DNA of 6,714 nt from CAZPAH01 sp964584495 (GTDB lineage: Bacteria > Krumholzibacteriota > Krumholzibacteriia > Krumholzibacteriales > Krumholzibacteriaceae). The position numbers were made by a program, and so were the translations under genes. The stretch is from positions 1-6,714 of the forward strand of contig CAZPAH010000139.1 in assembly GCA_964584495.1 (NCBI GenBank), in the 5' to 3' direction. The stretch's first letter is position 1. Each line of letters starts with the position of its first letter. This document shows, piece by piece, positions 1 to 5,811 of the stretch. The notes under the pieces were generated by a model. It made no database searches and was not told the origin of the DNA. It worked only from the letters and a program-made list of their open reading frames with translations.

Positions 1-1
1 C

Positions 2-907
2 TTCTTCAGCAGCGCCGTCCTTCCGCCTGAAGACGACTGGGCCGAACTGGAAACCGATATTTTAGTGATCGACGCTAAGGGTGAAGAGGTCGTACGCCGC
101 GAGATGACGTTCCCCGTCTCGGATAGAAGGGCGCTTATACTCGGCGATTTTGATGTAAATACATTTCCGGCAGGCGATTACAGGGTTATTATCAACGTTC
201 TCCGGGACGGGCGGTTGTTGTCCTCCAGCGGTAAAGATTTTACCGTTGCGTGGGAACTCGTCAACTGGAACAAGCCGAGGCGGGATGTTCTTGTCGAGGC
301 GAGACTGCTTTTCTCGGACGAAGAGTTCGAGGAGTTCAGGAGAAGCACGATCGGAGAGCAGGAAAAGATACTCAAGGATTTCTGGCAGCAGAGGGACCCG
401 ACGCCCCATACGGCGGTCAACGAGCTGTACAACAAATTTATGAAACGTCTGCAATACGCCGACAGCCATTTCGGCGGCTATTCGAGGGGGGCTCTGACCG
501 ACAGAGGCCGGATCTATATCCGGTTCGGCCCTCCCGACGATATAGTAGATGAGAGTGTTCCGTTCAACAGGGAGGATCTGAACGAGGCGCTCAGCAAGGT
601 CGATGACGAGTACAAGGTGATAGTGCATAAGACGGTGAAAGGGCCCGGAACCGAGCAATCCCAGCAGAGCAGCGCGGCGCGCAGCGTCAGCAGACCTTAC
701 CGCGGGGGTGGGATGGATACGGGGGGGTACGAGCTCTGGGTATACAGCATCAAGGGAGATCCCCTGCTCGAGAGAGATGAGTTCATGACCATCCATTCCG
801 GGATGAGATTTCTTTTTATCGACAAGGGTGGTATCGGTGACTACAAGCTCGTATCCACATCGGAGGACATCGAAGGCTCGGAGAATAAGTCCGATGCGGA
901 ATATTGA
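2..907 (+). CDS. GWxTD domain-containing protein, C-terminal part (5' truncated by window edge)
   Basis: The reading frame is open from the left edge to TGA at 905-907, giving 301 visible residues; the true start lies upstream. Residues about 1-85 look beta-rich, with a segment of the type 'FPAGDYRVIINVLRDG' seen in the N-terminal sandwich of these proteins. An alpha-helical, acidic stretch follows (about 100-150), then the diagnostic block GALTDRGRIYIRFGPPDD at residues 163-180. The W of the family name is replaced by A here (codons 488-502). A Q/S/G-rich linker (about 217-241) precedes a C-terminal block with GYELWVYS and FLFIDKGGIGDYKLV, also typical of the family. The biochemical function of GWxTD proteins is not established; many are exported, but the N-terminus needed to judge that is missing. 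The downstream Ton operon has its own promoter, so co-transcription is not required. Family assignment is firm; role is unknown. Confidence 0.85.
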   Translation, partial: FFSSAVLPPEDDWAELETDILVIDAKGEEVVRREMTFPVSDRRALILGDFDVNTFPAGDYRVIINVLRDGRLLSSSGKDFTVAWELVNWNKPRRDVLVEARLLFSDEEFEEFRRSTIGEQEKILKDFWQQRDPTPHTAVNELYNKFMKRLQYADSHFGGYSRGALTDRGRIYIRFGPPDDIVDESVPFNREDLNEALSKVDDEYKVIVHKTVKGPGTEQSQQSSAARSVSRPYRGGGMDTGGYELWVYSIKGDPLLERDEFMTIHSGMRFLFIDKGGIGDYKLVSTSEDIEGSENKSDAEY

Positions 908-946
908 CAATAGGATAAGCCGAACCGCCATGCCGGGAATTTTTGG

Positions 947-975
947 TTGACAAGCAGAAATGCATTAAGTATTTT
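947..975 (+). promoter_or_regulatory. Predicted sigma70-type promoter of the Ton operon
   Basis: A perfect TTGACA -35 box lies at 947-952, followed after 17 bp by TATTTT (970-975, 4 of 6 matches to TATAAT). Transcription would start near 982, leaving a leader of about 158 nt before exbB. The region is AT-rich compared with the flanking genes. GTTAAC (985-990) and the overlapping AACGTT (988-993) sit at the predicted start site and could be part of an operator, but they are short. No Fur-like 19-mer was recognised by eye. Confidence 0.6.
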
Positions 976-997
976 ATTGCAGTTGTTAACGTTTAGC

Positions 998-1044
998 GGG
1001 CCGGTAGACGTAAATTGCAGCGGGAATATTAGACGGTCCGGCCC
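998..1044 (+). promoter_or_regulatory. Inverted repeat in the exbB leader
   Basis: GGGCCGG (998-1004) is perfectly complementary to CCGGCCC (1038-1044), with a 33-nt loop between them. The stem is GC-only but the loop is long and no T-run follows, so it is not a terminator. It could be a leader RNA structure or a coincidence in moderately GC-rich DNA. Confidence 0.25.
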
Positions 1045-1076
1045 AGAGAGATTGAGCTAAATCGTCATCAAGAGCG

Positions 1077-1096
1077 TATCCGTATTCCAACGGGTA
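1077..1096 (+). promoter_or_regulatory. Small hairpin in the exbB leader
   Basis: TATCCGT (1077-1083) pairs with ACGGGTA (1090-1096) as a 7-bp stem with one G-U pair and a 6-nt loop (ATTCCA). It lies 27 nt upstream of the exbB ribosome binding site (1124-1131). Its position would suit a leader element affecting translation or mRNA stability, but nothing else in the sequence supports a function. Confidence 0.25.
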
Positions 1097-1139
1097 AAAC
1101 GATCAATTCAATTAGTTTTCCGCAGAAGGAGCGCGTGGT

Positions 1140-2003
1140 ATGGTACAGAGAAGGCCCTCGGTAAAAGCCATTTTTATCGCATCCGTTCTATTTCTCGTCC
1201 TGATTTCTCCTGTTGTAGTTTCGGCTCAGGATACTACTGAAGAGGTCAAGCCGGAATATTTCGTTCAATCGGAACAGGATTCTCTGGGAGTAGCGAGAAA
1301 CGATTCAGCTACCGTGGCGAGCGAGATCGCGGATATGGCTGAAAAGAAAAAGCTGGGAGTCGTACTTTACAACCTCAAGCACAGCGGAATCGGAGAGAAG
1401 TACATCCAGGGCGGAAACTTCATGCACGCTCTTCTTCTTTCCTCGATAATAGGCGTCGTATTCATCATCGAGAGGCTCGTTACGCTTGCGCGGGCGCGCG
1501 TCAATATCAGGAAACTGATGAACGACGTTCTGTCGGCGATGCGTTCGGAAGGGATCGACGGTGCGATGAAGGTCTGCGAGAGGACGCGCGGTCCTATCGC
1601 AGCGGTTCTTCATTCGGGGCTTCTCAGGGCCGGGCGCGGTCCCGACGCCGTGAAGGAAGCGATCGAGACGGCCGGCTCGATCGAGACATCTTTTCTTGAG
1701 AGGGGTCTTGTCGCAATAGCAACGGTAGCGCAGGTGGCTCCCCTTCTCGGATTCCTCGGAACGGTATCCGGTATGATCAGCGCGTTCGCCGCTATCGCTT
1801 CGGCCGAGCAGGTCAGCGCGAAAGTAGTGGCTTCCGGTATCGAGGAGGCGCTTATCACAACGGCGACCGGTCTCATCATAGCTATTCCGGCCTCTATCGG
1901 GCACTCGTTCTTTGTTTCTCAGATCGACAGATTCGTGCTGGAGATGGAGGAAGCCTCCGCCGAGCTGGTCAACGAGCTGATCGAAATGGGAGTTACAAAT
2001 TAA
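1140..2003 (+). CDS. exbB: ExbB/TolQ/MotA-family proton channel subunit with signal peptide
   Basis: The 287-residue product is the inner-membrane channel subunit that, with ExbD, uses the proton motive force to energise TonB. Residues 1-29 form a signal peptide (basic start, hydrophobic core, VSA before QD). An acidic periplasmic stretch runs to about 90. TM1 is about 94-113 (NFMHALLLSS...IIER). A cytoplasmic domain follows, then TM2 about 188-219 with PLLGFLGTVSGM (T208) and TM3 about 232-258 with GIEEALITTATGL. E236 and T241 have the spacing of the conserved channel Glu and Thr of ExbB/TolQ. The ATG at 1140 is set by AGAAGGAG at 1124-1131, 8 nt upstream, and only this start keeps the signal peptide. 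It is the first gene of a tight exbB-exbD-exbD-tonB operon. E. coli ExbB lacks the cleaved extension. TolQ is the alternative, but the neighbouring tonB and absence of tolA/tolB favour ExbB. Confidence 0.95.
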   Translation: MVQRRPSVKAIFIASVLFLVLISPVVVSAQDTTEEVKPEYFVQSEQDSLGVARNDSATVASEIADMAEKKKLGVVLYNLKHSGIGEKYIQGGNFMHALLLSSIIGVVFIIERLVTLARARVNIRKLMNDVLSAMRSEGIDGAMKVCERTRGPIAAVLHSGLLRAGRGPDAVKEAIETAGSIETSFLERGLVAIATVAQVAPLLGFLGTVSGMISAFAAIASAEQVSAKVVASGIEEALITTATGLIIAIPASIGHSFFVSQIDRFVLEMEEASAELVNELIEMGVTN

Positions 2004-2020
2004 CAGCCCGGAGCTGAGAG

Positions 2021-2431
2021 ATGATTAAGAAAAGAAGCAAGGTATCTTCAGAATTCAGCACGGCCTCGATGTCGGATATTAACTTCCTGCTGCTGATATT
2101 CTTTCTGGTCAGCACGATGTTCGCCGTCGAGAAGGGTCTTCCGATGGCCCTTCCCGGGCAGCAGTCGAAGTCGGTCAAGCTGAAAAGCGAGAATGTGCTT
2201 ACCCTTCAGGCTTTCCCGAACGGCTCGATCGTGGCGAAGGGTACCGGGCCTGTTCCGCTGAGCGGGATCGAGCAGTTCATCCGTAACAAGCTGATACAGA
2301 ACAGCAAGCTGGTCATTGTTATAGAGACGCATCCCGAAGCCGATTACGGTTTGATGATCGATATTCTCGACGAGCTCCGTCTGGCGGACGCAGAATATAT
2401 TTCGCTGAGAACCATGAAGACAGGTTCCTAG
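2021..2431 (+). CDS. exbD: ExbD/TolR-family biopolymer transport protein, first copy
   Basis: The 136-residue product is a single-pass inner-membrane protein with a short cytoplasmic tail (MIKKRSK...), a TM segment at about 18-36 and a periplasmic domain. The TM begins SMSDINFLLLIFF, and D19 is the conserved aspartate that relays protons at the ExbB-ExbD interface. Just after the membrane comes EKGLPMALP, the conserved leucine-proline segment that opens the periplasmic part of ExbD proteins. The C-terminal half (about 60-130) has the expected alternating beta/alpha pattern, including KLVIVIETHPEADYGLMIDILDEL. The ATG at 2021 follows GGAG (2010-2013) by 7 nt. The gap to exbB is 17 nt and to the next gene 13 nt, so the genes are surely co-transcribed. 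It is clearly a paralogue rather than a duplicate of the next gene, since outside the TM region the two share little. Confidence 0.95.
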   Translation: MIKKRSKVSSEFSTASMSDINFLLLIFFLVSTMFAVEKGLPMALPGQQSKSVKLKSENVLTLQAFPNGSIVAKGTGPVPLSGIEQFIRNKLIQNSKLVIVIETHPEADYGLMIDILDELRLADAEYISLRTMKTGS

Positions 2432-2436
2432 AGGAG
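2431..2436 (+). promoter_or_regulatory. Ribosome binding site fixing the TTG start of the second exbD
   Basis: GAGGAG lies 8 nt before TTG at 2445-2447 and overlaps the last base of the preceding exbD stop codon (TAG, 2429-2431). This strong site is the main reason to accept a TTG start. The next in-frame ATG is codon 18 (SMAD), which would delete the cytoplasmic tail and begin inside the TM motif. Confidence 0.7.
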
Positions 2437-2444
2437 AAACCGCT

Positions 2445-2849
2445 TTGAAGATAGCAAAAAAACAAGGTGTCCAATCAACGATCCCGACCGGCTCCATGGC
2501 TGATATCATCTTCCTTCTTCTTATCTTCTTCATGGTGACGACTATATTCAAGATGGAAGAAGGGCTGCCTATAAGGCTGCCGAGGGCCGAATCCGGCAGC
2601 GAGCTCGAGAGGGAAAGGCTCCTCCATGTCTGGGCCGACCGTTACAGCAGAATAAGCATCAACGACAAGCTCATCAAGGTCGATTATATCAACCAGGTGA
2701 TCACCTCGAGGTTCGAGGAGAATCCCCAGTTGATCGTAGCGTTCAACGTCGACCAACGGACAAAATACAGCCTTGTTTCGGATATCATGGATCAGCTGAA
2801 GGAAGCCAATGCCGTAAACGTGACATTCGTGTCGGTAGGAGAAGATTAA
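2445..2849 (+). CDS. exbD: ExbD/TolR-family biopolymer transport protein, second copy
   Basis: The 134-residue product has the same plan as its neighbour: a basic cytoplasmic tail, a TM at about 19-36 starting SMADIIFLLLIFFM, and a periplasmic domain. D20 is the conserved proton-relay aspartate. MEEGLPIRLP follows the membrane, matching the GLPxxLP pattern of the first copy. The C-terminal domain contains NPQLIVAFNVDQRTKYSLVSDIMDQL, the usual ExbD strand-helix unit. Translation is predicted from TTG, supported by GAGGAG upstream; with an ATG start the TM would lack its tail. Both copies keep the essential Asp, so neither looks degenerate. A single ExbB with two ExbDs suggests either a heterodimeric ExbD in one motor or alternative motors, which is inference. 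Confidence 0.94.
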   Translation: MKIAKKQGVQSTIPTGSMADIIFLLLIFFMVTTIFKMEEGLPIRLPRAESGSELERERLLHVWADRYSRISINDKLIKVDYINQVITSRFEENPQLIVAFNVDQRTKYSLVSDIMDQLKEANAVNVTFVSVGED

Positions 2850-2853
2850 AAAC

Positions 2854-2860
2854 AAGGGGA
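2854..2860 (+). promoter_or_regulatory. Ribosome binding site supporting the GTG start of tonB
   Basis: AAGGGGA lies about 6 nt before GTG at 2867-2869, just after the TAA of the second exbD (2847-2849). No in-frame ATG occurs before the TM segment of TonB, so this site decides the start. Confidence 0.6.
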
Positions 2861-2866
2861 ATCCGG

Positions 2867-3499
2867 GTGGCTGCAACTGCAATTGCAAATGTTAATTTCA
2901 AGAAGGGATATAACAAGTATCTCCTTAATTCCCTGTATGCGACTCTGGTAATTCATTTTCTCGTTTTCTATTTCTCGCCCCCCTTCGAATTCAAACCGTA
3001 TGTTCTGAAGGAACAGGAATTCGTCGTTGTCGAGACGGTCGACGACTTCGAGCTTCCTCCTCCGCCCCAGGAGATCAGCCAGCCCGTGATCCCGATGGCC
3101 GCGGAGGAAGGTGAAGAGGTGGATGAGGATACGGAGATAGCGCCCACGAGTTTCGATAAAATAGACAATCTTCCTCCTCCGCCGCCTCCTCCGTCGGAGA
3201 CGGCGCAGGATTTCTACGCCTTCGACGAACCTCCGGTCCTGACCCGTTTCGTGCCGCCGCAGTATCCCAGCCTTGCGCAGCAGGCCGGCATCGAGGGAAC
3301 GGTGCTCCTCAGGGTAGTGATAGATACCGACGGTTCGGTCATGAGCGCCGACGTCATCCGCTCGGATGTCACTACGGCTATGGAGCGCGCGGCCATTGCA
3401 GCCGCGTTGAAGTTCAAGTTCAAACCGGCCAAGCAGCGTACGGTGCCCGTAAGAGCCAGTATGGCGGTGCCGATCAGGTTCAAGGTGCACGGCGGCTAG
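2867..3499 (+). CDS. tonB: TonB-family energy transducer
   Basis: The 210-residue product should span the periplasm and pass energy from ExbB-ExbD to TonB-dependent outer-membrane receptors. A short N-terminal tail (1-18) leads into one TM helix at about 19-37 (LLNSLYATLVIHFLVFYF), which contains H30, comparable to the TM histidine of E. coli TonB. Residues about 63-125 are a proline-rich, acidic linker with PPPP at 64-67, EEGEEVDEDTE at 80-90 and seven consecutive prolines at 103-109. The TonB C-terminal domain covers about 126-207: YPSLAQQAGIEGTVLLRVVI, then DGSV, AMERAAIAAALKFKFKPA and a final strand VPIRFKV. The linker is shorter than the EP/KP repeats of enterobacterial TonB and is acidic rather than mixed. 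GTG at 2867 is the start (ribosome site AAGGGGA). It is the last gene before a terminator. No receptor gene is present in the window, so the substrate cannot be named. Confidence 0.93.
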   Translation: MAATAIANVNFKKGYNKYLLNSLYATLVIHFLVFYFSPPFEFKPYVLKEQEFVVVETVDDFELPPPPQEISQPVIPMAAEEGEEVDEDTEIAPTSFDKIDNLPPPPPPPSETAQDFYAFDEPPVLTRFVPPQYPSLAQQAGIEGTVLLRVVIDTDGSVMSADVIRSDVTTAMERAAIAAALKFKFKPAKQRTVPVRASMAVPIRFKVHGG

Positions 3500-3525
3500 T
3501 ATCGCCTGAAGAAGCAGAAGATTTG

Positions 3526-3553
3526 AAGCCCGGCTTCACCGGCCGGGCTTTTT
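3526..3553 (+). terminator. Intrinsic terminator of the Ton operon
   Basis: AAGCCCGGC (3526-3534) pairs perfectly with GCCGGGCTT (3542-3550), a 9-bp GC-rich stem with a 7-nt loop, and the T-run spans 3549-3553. It starts 26 nt after the tonB stop codon and separates the Ton operon from the exporter operon. Confidence 0.9.
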
Positions 3554-3669
3554 AATAAATTGACAAACTACTCATCTTCATTGAAACTAATGACCTATCA
3601 TCGACGTATCAATATTTAGTCGTGGTTTTCATTTAAACAGGGATTGATTTTCAGGAGAAAGGTCCGGCA

Positions 3670-5022
3670 ATGAATCTTATGAAAAGGTGTACGGCGGGAA
3701 TTGCCGTTATCACCGTGACGCTCATTGTTACGTCGTTTATCTCGTATAATCTGAATGCCGCCTCCGGAAGGGTTTTCTCGCTGGAGGAATGTATAGGGAT
3801 ATCGTTGAAGAATAATCCGGATATACATATTTCGGCCCAAGGGGTCAAAAGGTACGAGGGGGAGCTGCTGAGAAGCTACGGTTACCTTATGCCTAACCTG
3901 AACTTGAATTTTTCGACCGGCCATACGTTCTACGGGCCCTCGTCGGTTCAGTACGATGCGCAGGGACGTCCAGTGCAAACGAGCGGTTTCGATTACGAAT
4001 CGTATGCGATGCAGATAACGTCCAATATCACCGTATTCAACGGGGGAGCCAACTACAGCAGGATCAATTCGGCGAAGTACAACAGGGCCGCGGCCTTGGA
4101 GGAGCTGGAATACAGCAAGGACATGCTGACCGCCGGCGTGATCAGGGCATACTACAATCTTGTGAGGAGCAAGATGCTCCTCACCGTGCAGGAAGAGAGC
4201 ATGGAACAGGCTAGGCAGAACCTCGAAAGGACCGAAGCGCTGCTAGAGGTGGGATCGGCCACGAGGGCGGATCTTCTCAAGGCGAAGGTGCGTCACTCCA
4301 ATACCCGTCTTGCGATGATCACAACGAGGAATCAGATGGAGCTGGCGAGGGAAGATCTTGCGGTTCTGCTGAATATGAGGGAAGATTGGAACGGAGAGGT
4401 CGATACATCGCTTGCAATCACCTTCACCGATCCCGATCCCGCCGACCAGATAGATTATGCTCTGAACAACAGGTCCGACCTCAAATCGCTGGGGCTGTAT
4501 CTTAAATCGTCCAGAAGCGATATCACGACATCGCGCAGCGGGTGGCTCCCTGTGCTGGGAGCTCAATTCGGCTACTCCTGGAATGACAGGGCGATGGCCG
4601 ACAACCTGAACTTCTTCAAGGAAGAGTATCAGTGGTACGTCGCCGGTTATTTGAGCCTGAACATCTTCGATAGGTTTCAAACAAGCGCCAACGTCAAATC
4701 GGCCAGGGCCAACAGCAGGATAGCCGAATACAACCTCGAAAAATCGAAGCTGGAAGCGATTAAGGAGGTCAAGTCTCTCATCCTGGGCATTAAGGAGGCC
4801 AGGGAGAGGATAGGAGTCGCATCCGAGACTGTGGAGCAGGCGTTGGAGGATGTAAGGCTCGCCGAGGAAAGATATCGCGTCGGGGCCGGGACGATGCTCG
4901 AGACCATAGACGCCCAGGTCGCGCTCACCCAGGCCAAAGCGGACGTGATAGAAGCGAAATGCGATTACCTTGTCGCCGTGGCCGATCTCGCAAGAGCGAC
5001 AGGCAGGAGAATACAGCGTTAA
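3670..5022 (+). CDS. TolC-family outer-membrane efflux protein
   Basis: The 450-residue product should form the trimeric outer-membrane and periplasmic duct of a tripartite exporter. Residues 1 to about 31 are a signal peptide (MNLMKRC, hydrophobic core, SYNLNA) with no lipobox cysteine, so it is not a lipidated NodT-type protein. The mature part starts with FSLEECIGISLKNNPDI, the usual first helix of the family. The two internal OEP repeats each carry a hairpin-turn motif: VGSATRADLLKAK (194-206) and VGAGTMLETIDAQ (404-416). Beta segments lie near 74-125 and 290-336. ATG at 3670 is preceded by GAAAGG (3657-3662) at 7 nt and AGGAG (3653-3657) farther up; M4 is a possible but poorer start. The spacer between the terminator and this gene shows no convincing promoter. 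It is the first gene of an operon with an ABC ATPase and an adaptor. Length is normal for the family. Confidence 0.95.
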   Translation: MNLMKRCTAGIAVITVTLIVTSFISYNLNAASGRVFSLEECIGISLKNNPDIHISAQGVKRYEGELLRSYGYLMPNLNLNFSTGHTFYGPSSVQYDAQGRPVQTSGFDYESYAMQITSNITVFNGGANYSRINSAKYNRAAALEELEYSKDMLTAGVIRAYYNLVRSKMLLTVQEESMEQARQNLERTEALLEVGSATRADLLKAKVRHSNTRLAMITTRNQMELAREDLAVLLNMREDWNGEVDTSLAITFTDPDPADQIDYALNNRSDLKSLGLYLKSSRSDITTSRSGWLPVLGAQFGYSWNDRAMADNLNFFKEEYQWYVAGYLSLNIFDRFQTSANVKSARANSRIAEYNLEKSKLEAIKEVKSLILGIKEARERIGVASETVEQALEDVRLAEERYRVGAGTMLETIDAQVALTQAKADVIEAKCDYLVAVADLARATGRRIQR

Positions 5023-5036
5023 GGCAAGGTGCTTAC

Positions 5037-5041
5037 GGGAG
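5037..5041 (+). promoter_or_regulatory. Ribosome binding site fixing the ABC ATPase start
   Basis: GGGAG lies 7 nt before ATG at 5049. A longer in-frame ORF extends upstream to an ATG at 4959, but that start would overlap the TolC-family gene by 64 bp and add 30 arginine-rich residues that do not resemble an ABC N-terminus. The site supports 5049. Confidence 0.7.
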
Positions 5042-5048
5042 AAAAGGA

Positions 5049-5732
5049 ATGCTTATAAAAGTCAATGGAGTCAAGAAGATATACGAAGTCGGGATTCAGA
5101 AGATCGAAGCGGTCGCCGGTGTAGATCTGGAGATTTCCAAAAACGAATACCTTGCCATTATGGGGCCTTCCGGCTCGGGGAAGTCTACTTTCATGAATAT
5201 ACTCGGGTGCCTGGACACTCCCACGGCCGGAACTTATGTTCTCAACGGCCAAGAGGTGAGCAATCTCGATGACGACGAGCTCGCCAGGATTCGTAACAAG
5301 GAGATCGGTTTCGTCTTCCAGACTTTCAACCTTCTGCCTCGGGCTTCGGCAATGCAGAATGTCGAGCTGCCGCTGATCTACGGGGGAGTCGCTTCCGAGG
5401 AGAGGCGTAGAAGGGCCAGGGAGGCCCTCGAGGCGGTTGGTCTCGGTGATAGGGCGACTCACCGTCCGAACGAGCTGTCGGGCGGTCAGAGACAGAGGGT
5501 GGCGATCGCAAGAGCCCTTGTAAACAAGCCCTCGATCATCCTCGCCGACGAACCGACCGGAAACCTCGACAGCAAGACCGGCGAGGAGATCATGTCGATA
5601 TTCAACAGGATCCATGAGGCGGGGAACACCATAGTCATGGTCACCCATGAAGAGTATATCGCTGAACATTCCAACAGGATAATCAGGCTACTCGACGGCA
5701 GGATAGAATCCGACCGGAAGGTTCGCAATTAG
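5049..5732 (+). CDS. ABC transporter ATP-binding protein, MacB/LolD type
   Basis: The 227-residue product is a stand-alone nucleotide-binding subunit with every motif intact: Walker A GPSGSGKST (39-47), Q-loop Q91 in FVFQTFNLLP, signature LSGGQ (143-147), Walker B IILADEPT (163-170), D-loop NLDS (172-175) and switch histidine H200 in MVTHE. The FQTFNLLPRASAMQNVELPLIYGG stretch is typical of the MacB/LolD/FtsE-like group that works with FtsX-type permeases by mechanotransmission. No permease domain is fused, unlike E. coli MacB. The gene starts 26 nt after the TolC-family stop. With an outer-membrane channel before it and a MacA-like adaptor after it, export through a MacAB-TolC-like assembly fits better than LolCDE lipoprotein release. 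The substrate (drug, peptide, lipid or other) cannot be read from the sequence. Confidence 0.95.
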   Translation: MLIKVNGVKKIYEVGIQKIEAVAGVDLEISKNEYLAIMGPSGSGKSTFMNILGCLDTPTAGTYVLNGQEVSNLDDDELARIRNKEIGFVFQTFNLLPRASAMQNVELPLIYGGVASEERRRRAREALEAVGLGDRATHRPNELSGGQRQRVAIARALVNKPSIILADEPTGNLDSKTGEEIMSIFNRIHEAGNTIVMVTHEEYIAEHSNRIIRLLDGRIESDRKVRN

Positions 5733-5755
5733 CCGAGAGGCGTATAGATGGCAAG

Positions 5756-5794
5756 GCCCCGCCGATCCGCTCTAGAACGACCGGGGCAGTTTTT
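5756..5794 (+). terminator. Possible weak terminator or attenuator between ATPase and adaptor genes
   Basis: GCCCCG (5756-5761) pairs with CGGGGC (5782-5787), and a run of five T follows at 5790-5794. The stem has only 6 bp and the loop is 20 nt, so termination would be partial at best. It fills most of the 79-nt gap, the longest inside this otherwise tight operon. Confidence 0.3.
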
Positions 5795-5811
5795 CCAGGT
5801 AGGGGGAGTTG

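Noticed and set aside
904..909. TTGACA overlapping the stop codon of the GWxTD gene as a promoter
   Set aside because: The position 17 bp downstream reads GCCATG, which is not a -10 box; the second TTGACA at 947 is far better.
62..931. Antisense ORF of 289 codons opposite the GWxTD gene
   Set aside because: The + strand frame carries a recognisable conserved domain and the antisense product resembles nothing known. Long mirror ORFs are common in such codon usage.
915..946. Terminator for the GWxTD gene before the T-run at 940-944
   Set aside because: Only 3-bp pairing (CCG/CGG) could be found ahead of the T-run, too weak for an intrinsic terminator.
2846..3490. Antisense ORF of 214 codons opposite tonB
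   Set aside because: Its arginine run is simply the complement of the polyproline codons, and the TonB domain on the + strand is clear.
3491..3506. GGCG/CGCC inverted repeat across the tonB stop codon
   Set aside because: Only 4 bp long with an 8-nt loop; expected by chance, and the real terminator lies just downstream.
3560..3565. TTGACA hexamer just after the Ton operon terminator, as a promoter for the exporter operon
   Set aside because: No -10-like hexamer lies 16-18 bp downstream (the 17-bp position reads GAAACT). TATCAT at 3596-3601 is too far away. A promoter probably exists in this spacer but I cannot place it.
4761..4798. Two perfect TAAGGAGG ribosome-binding-like sequences 30 bp apart inside the TolC-family gene
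   Set aside because: No start codon follows either at a usable distance. They encode the similar helical segments AIKEV and GIKEA and are probably coincidental.
4959..5048. Upstream ATG extension of the ABC ATPase by 30 residues
   Set aside because: It overlaps the TolC-family gene, has no ribosome site and is arginine-rich junk in character; ATG 5049 has GGGAG 7 nt upstream and gives a normal ABC N-terminus.
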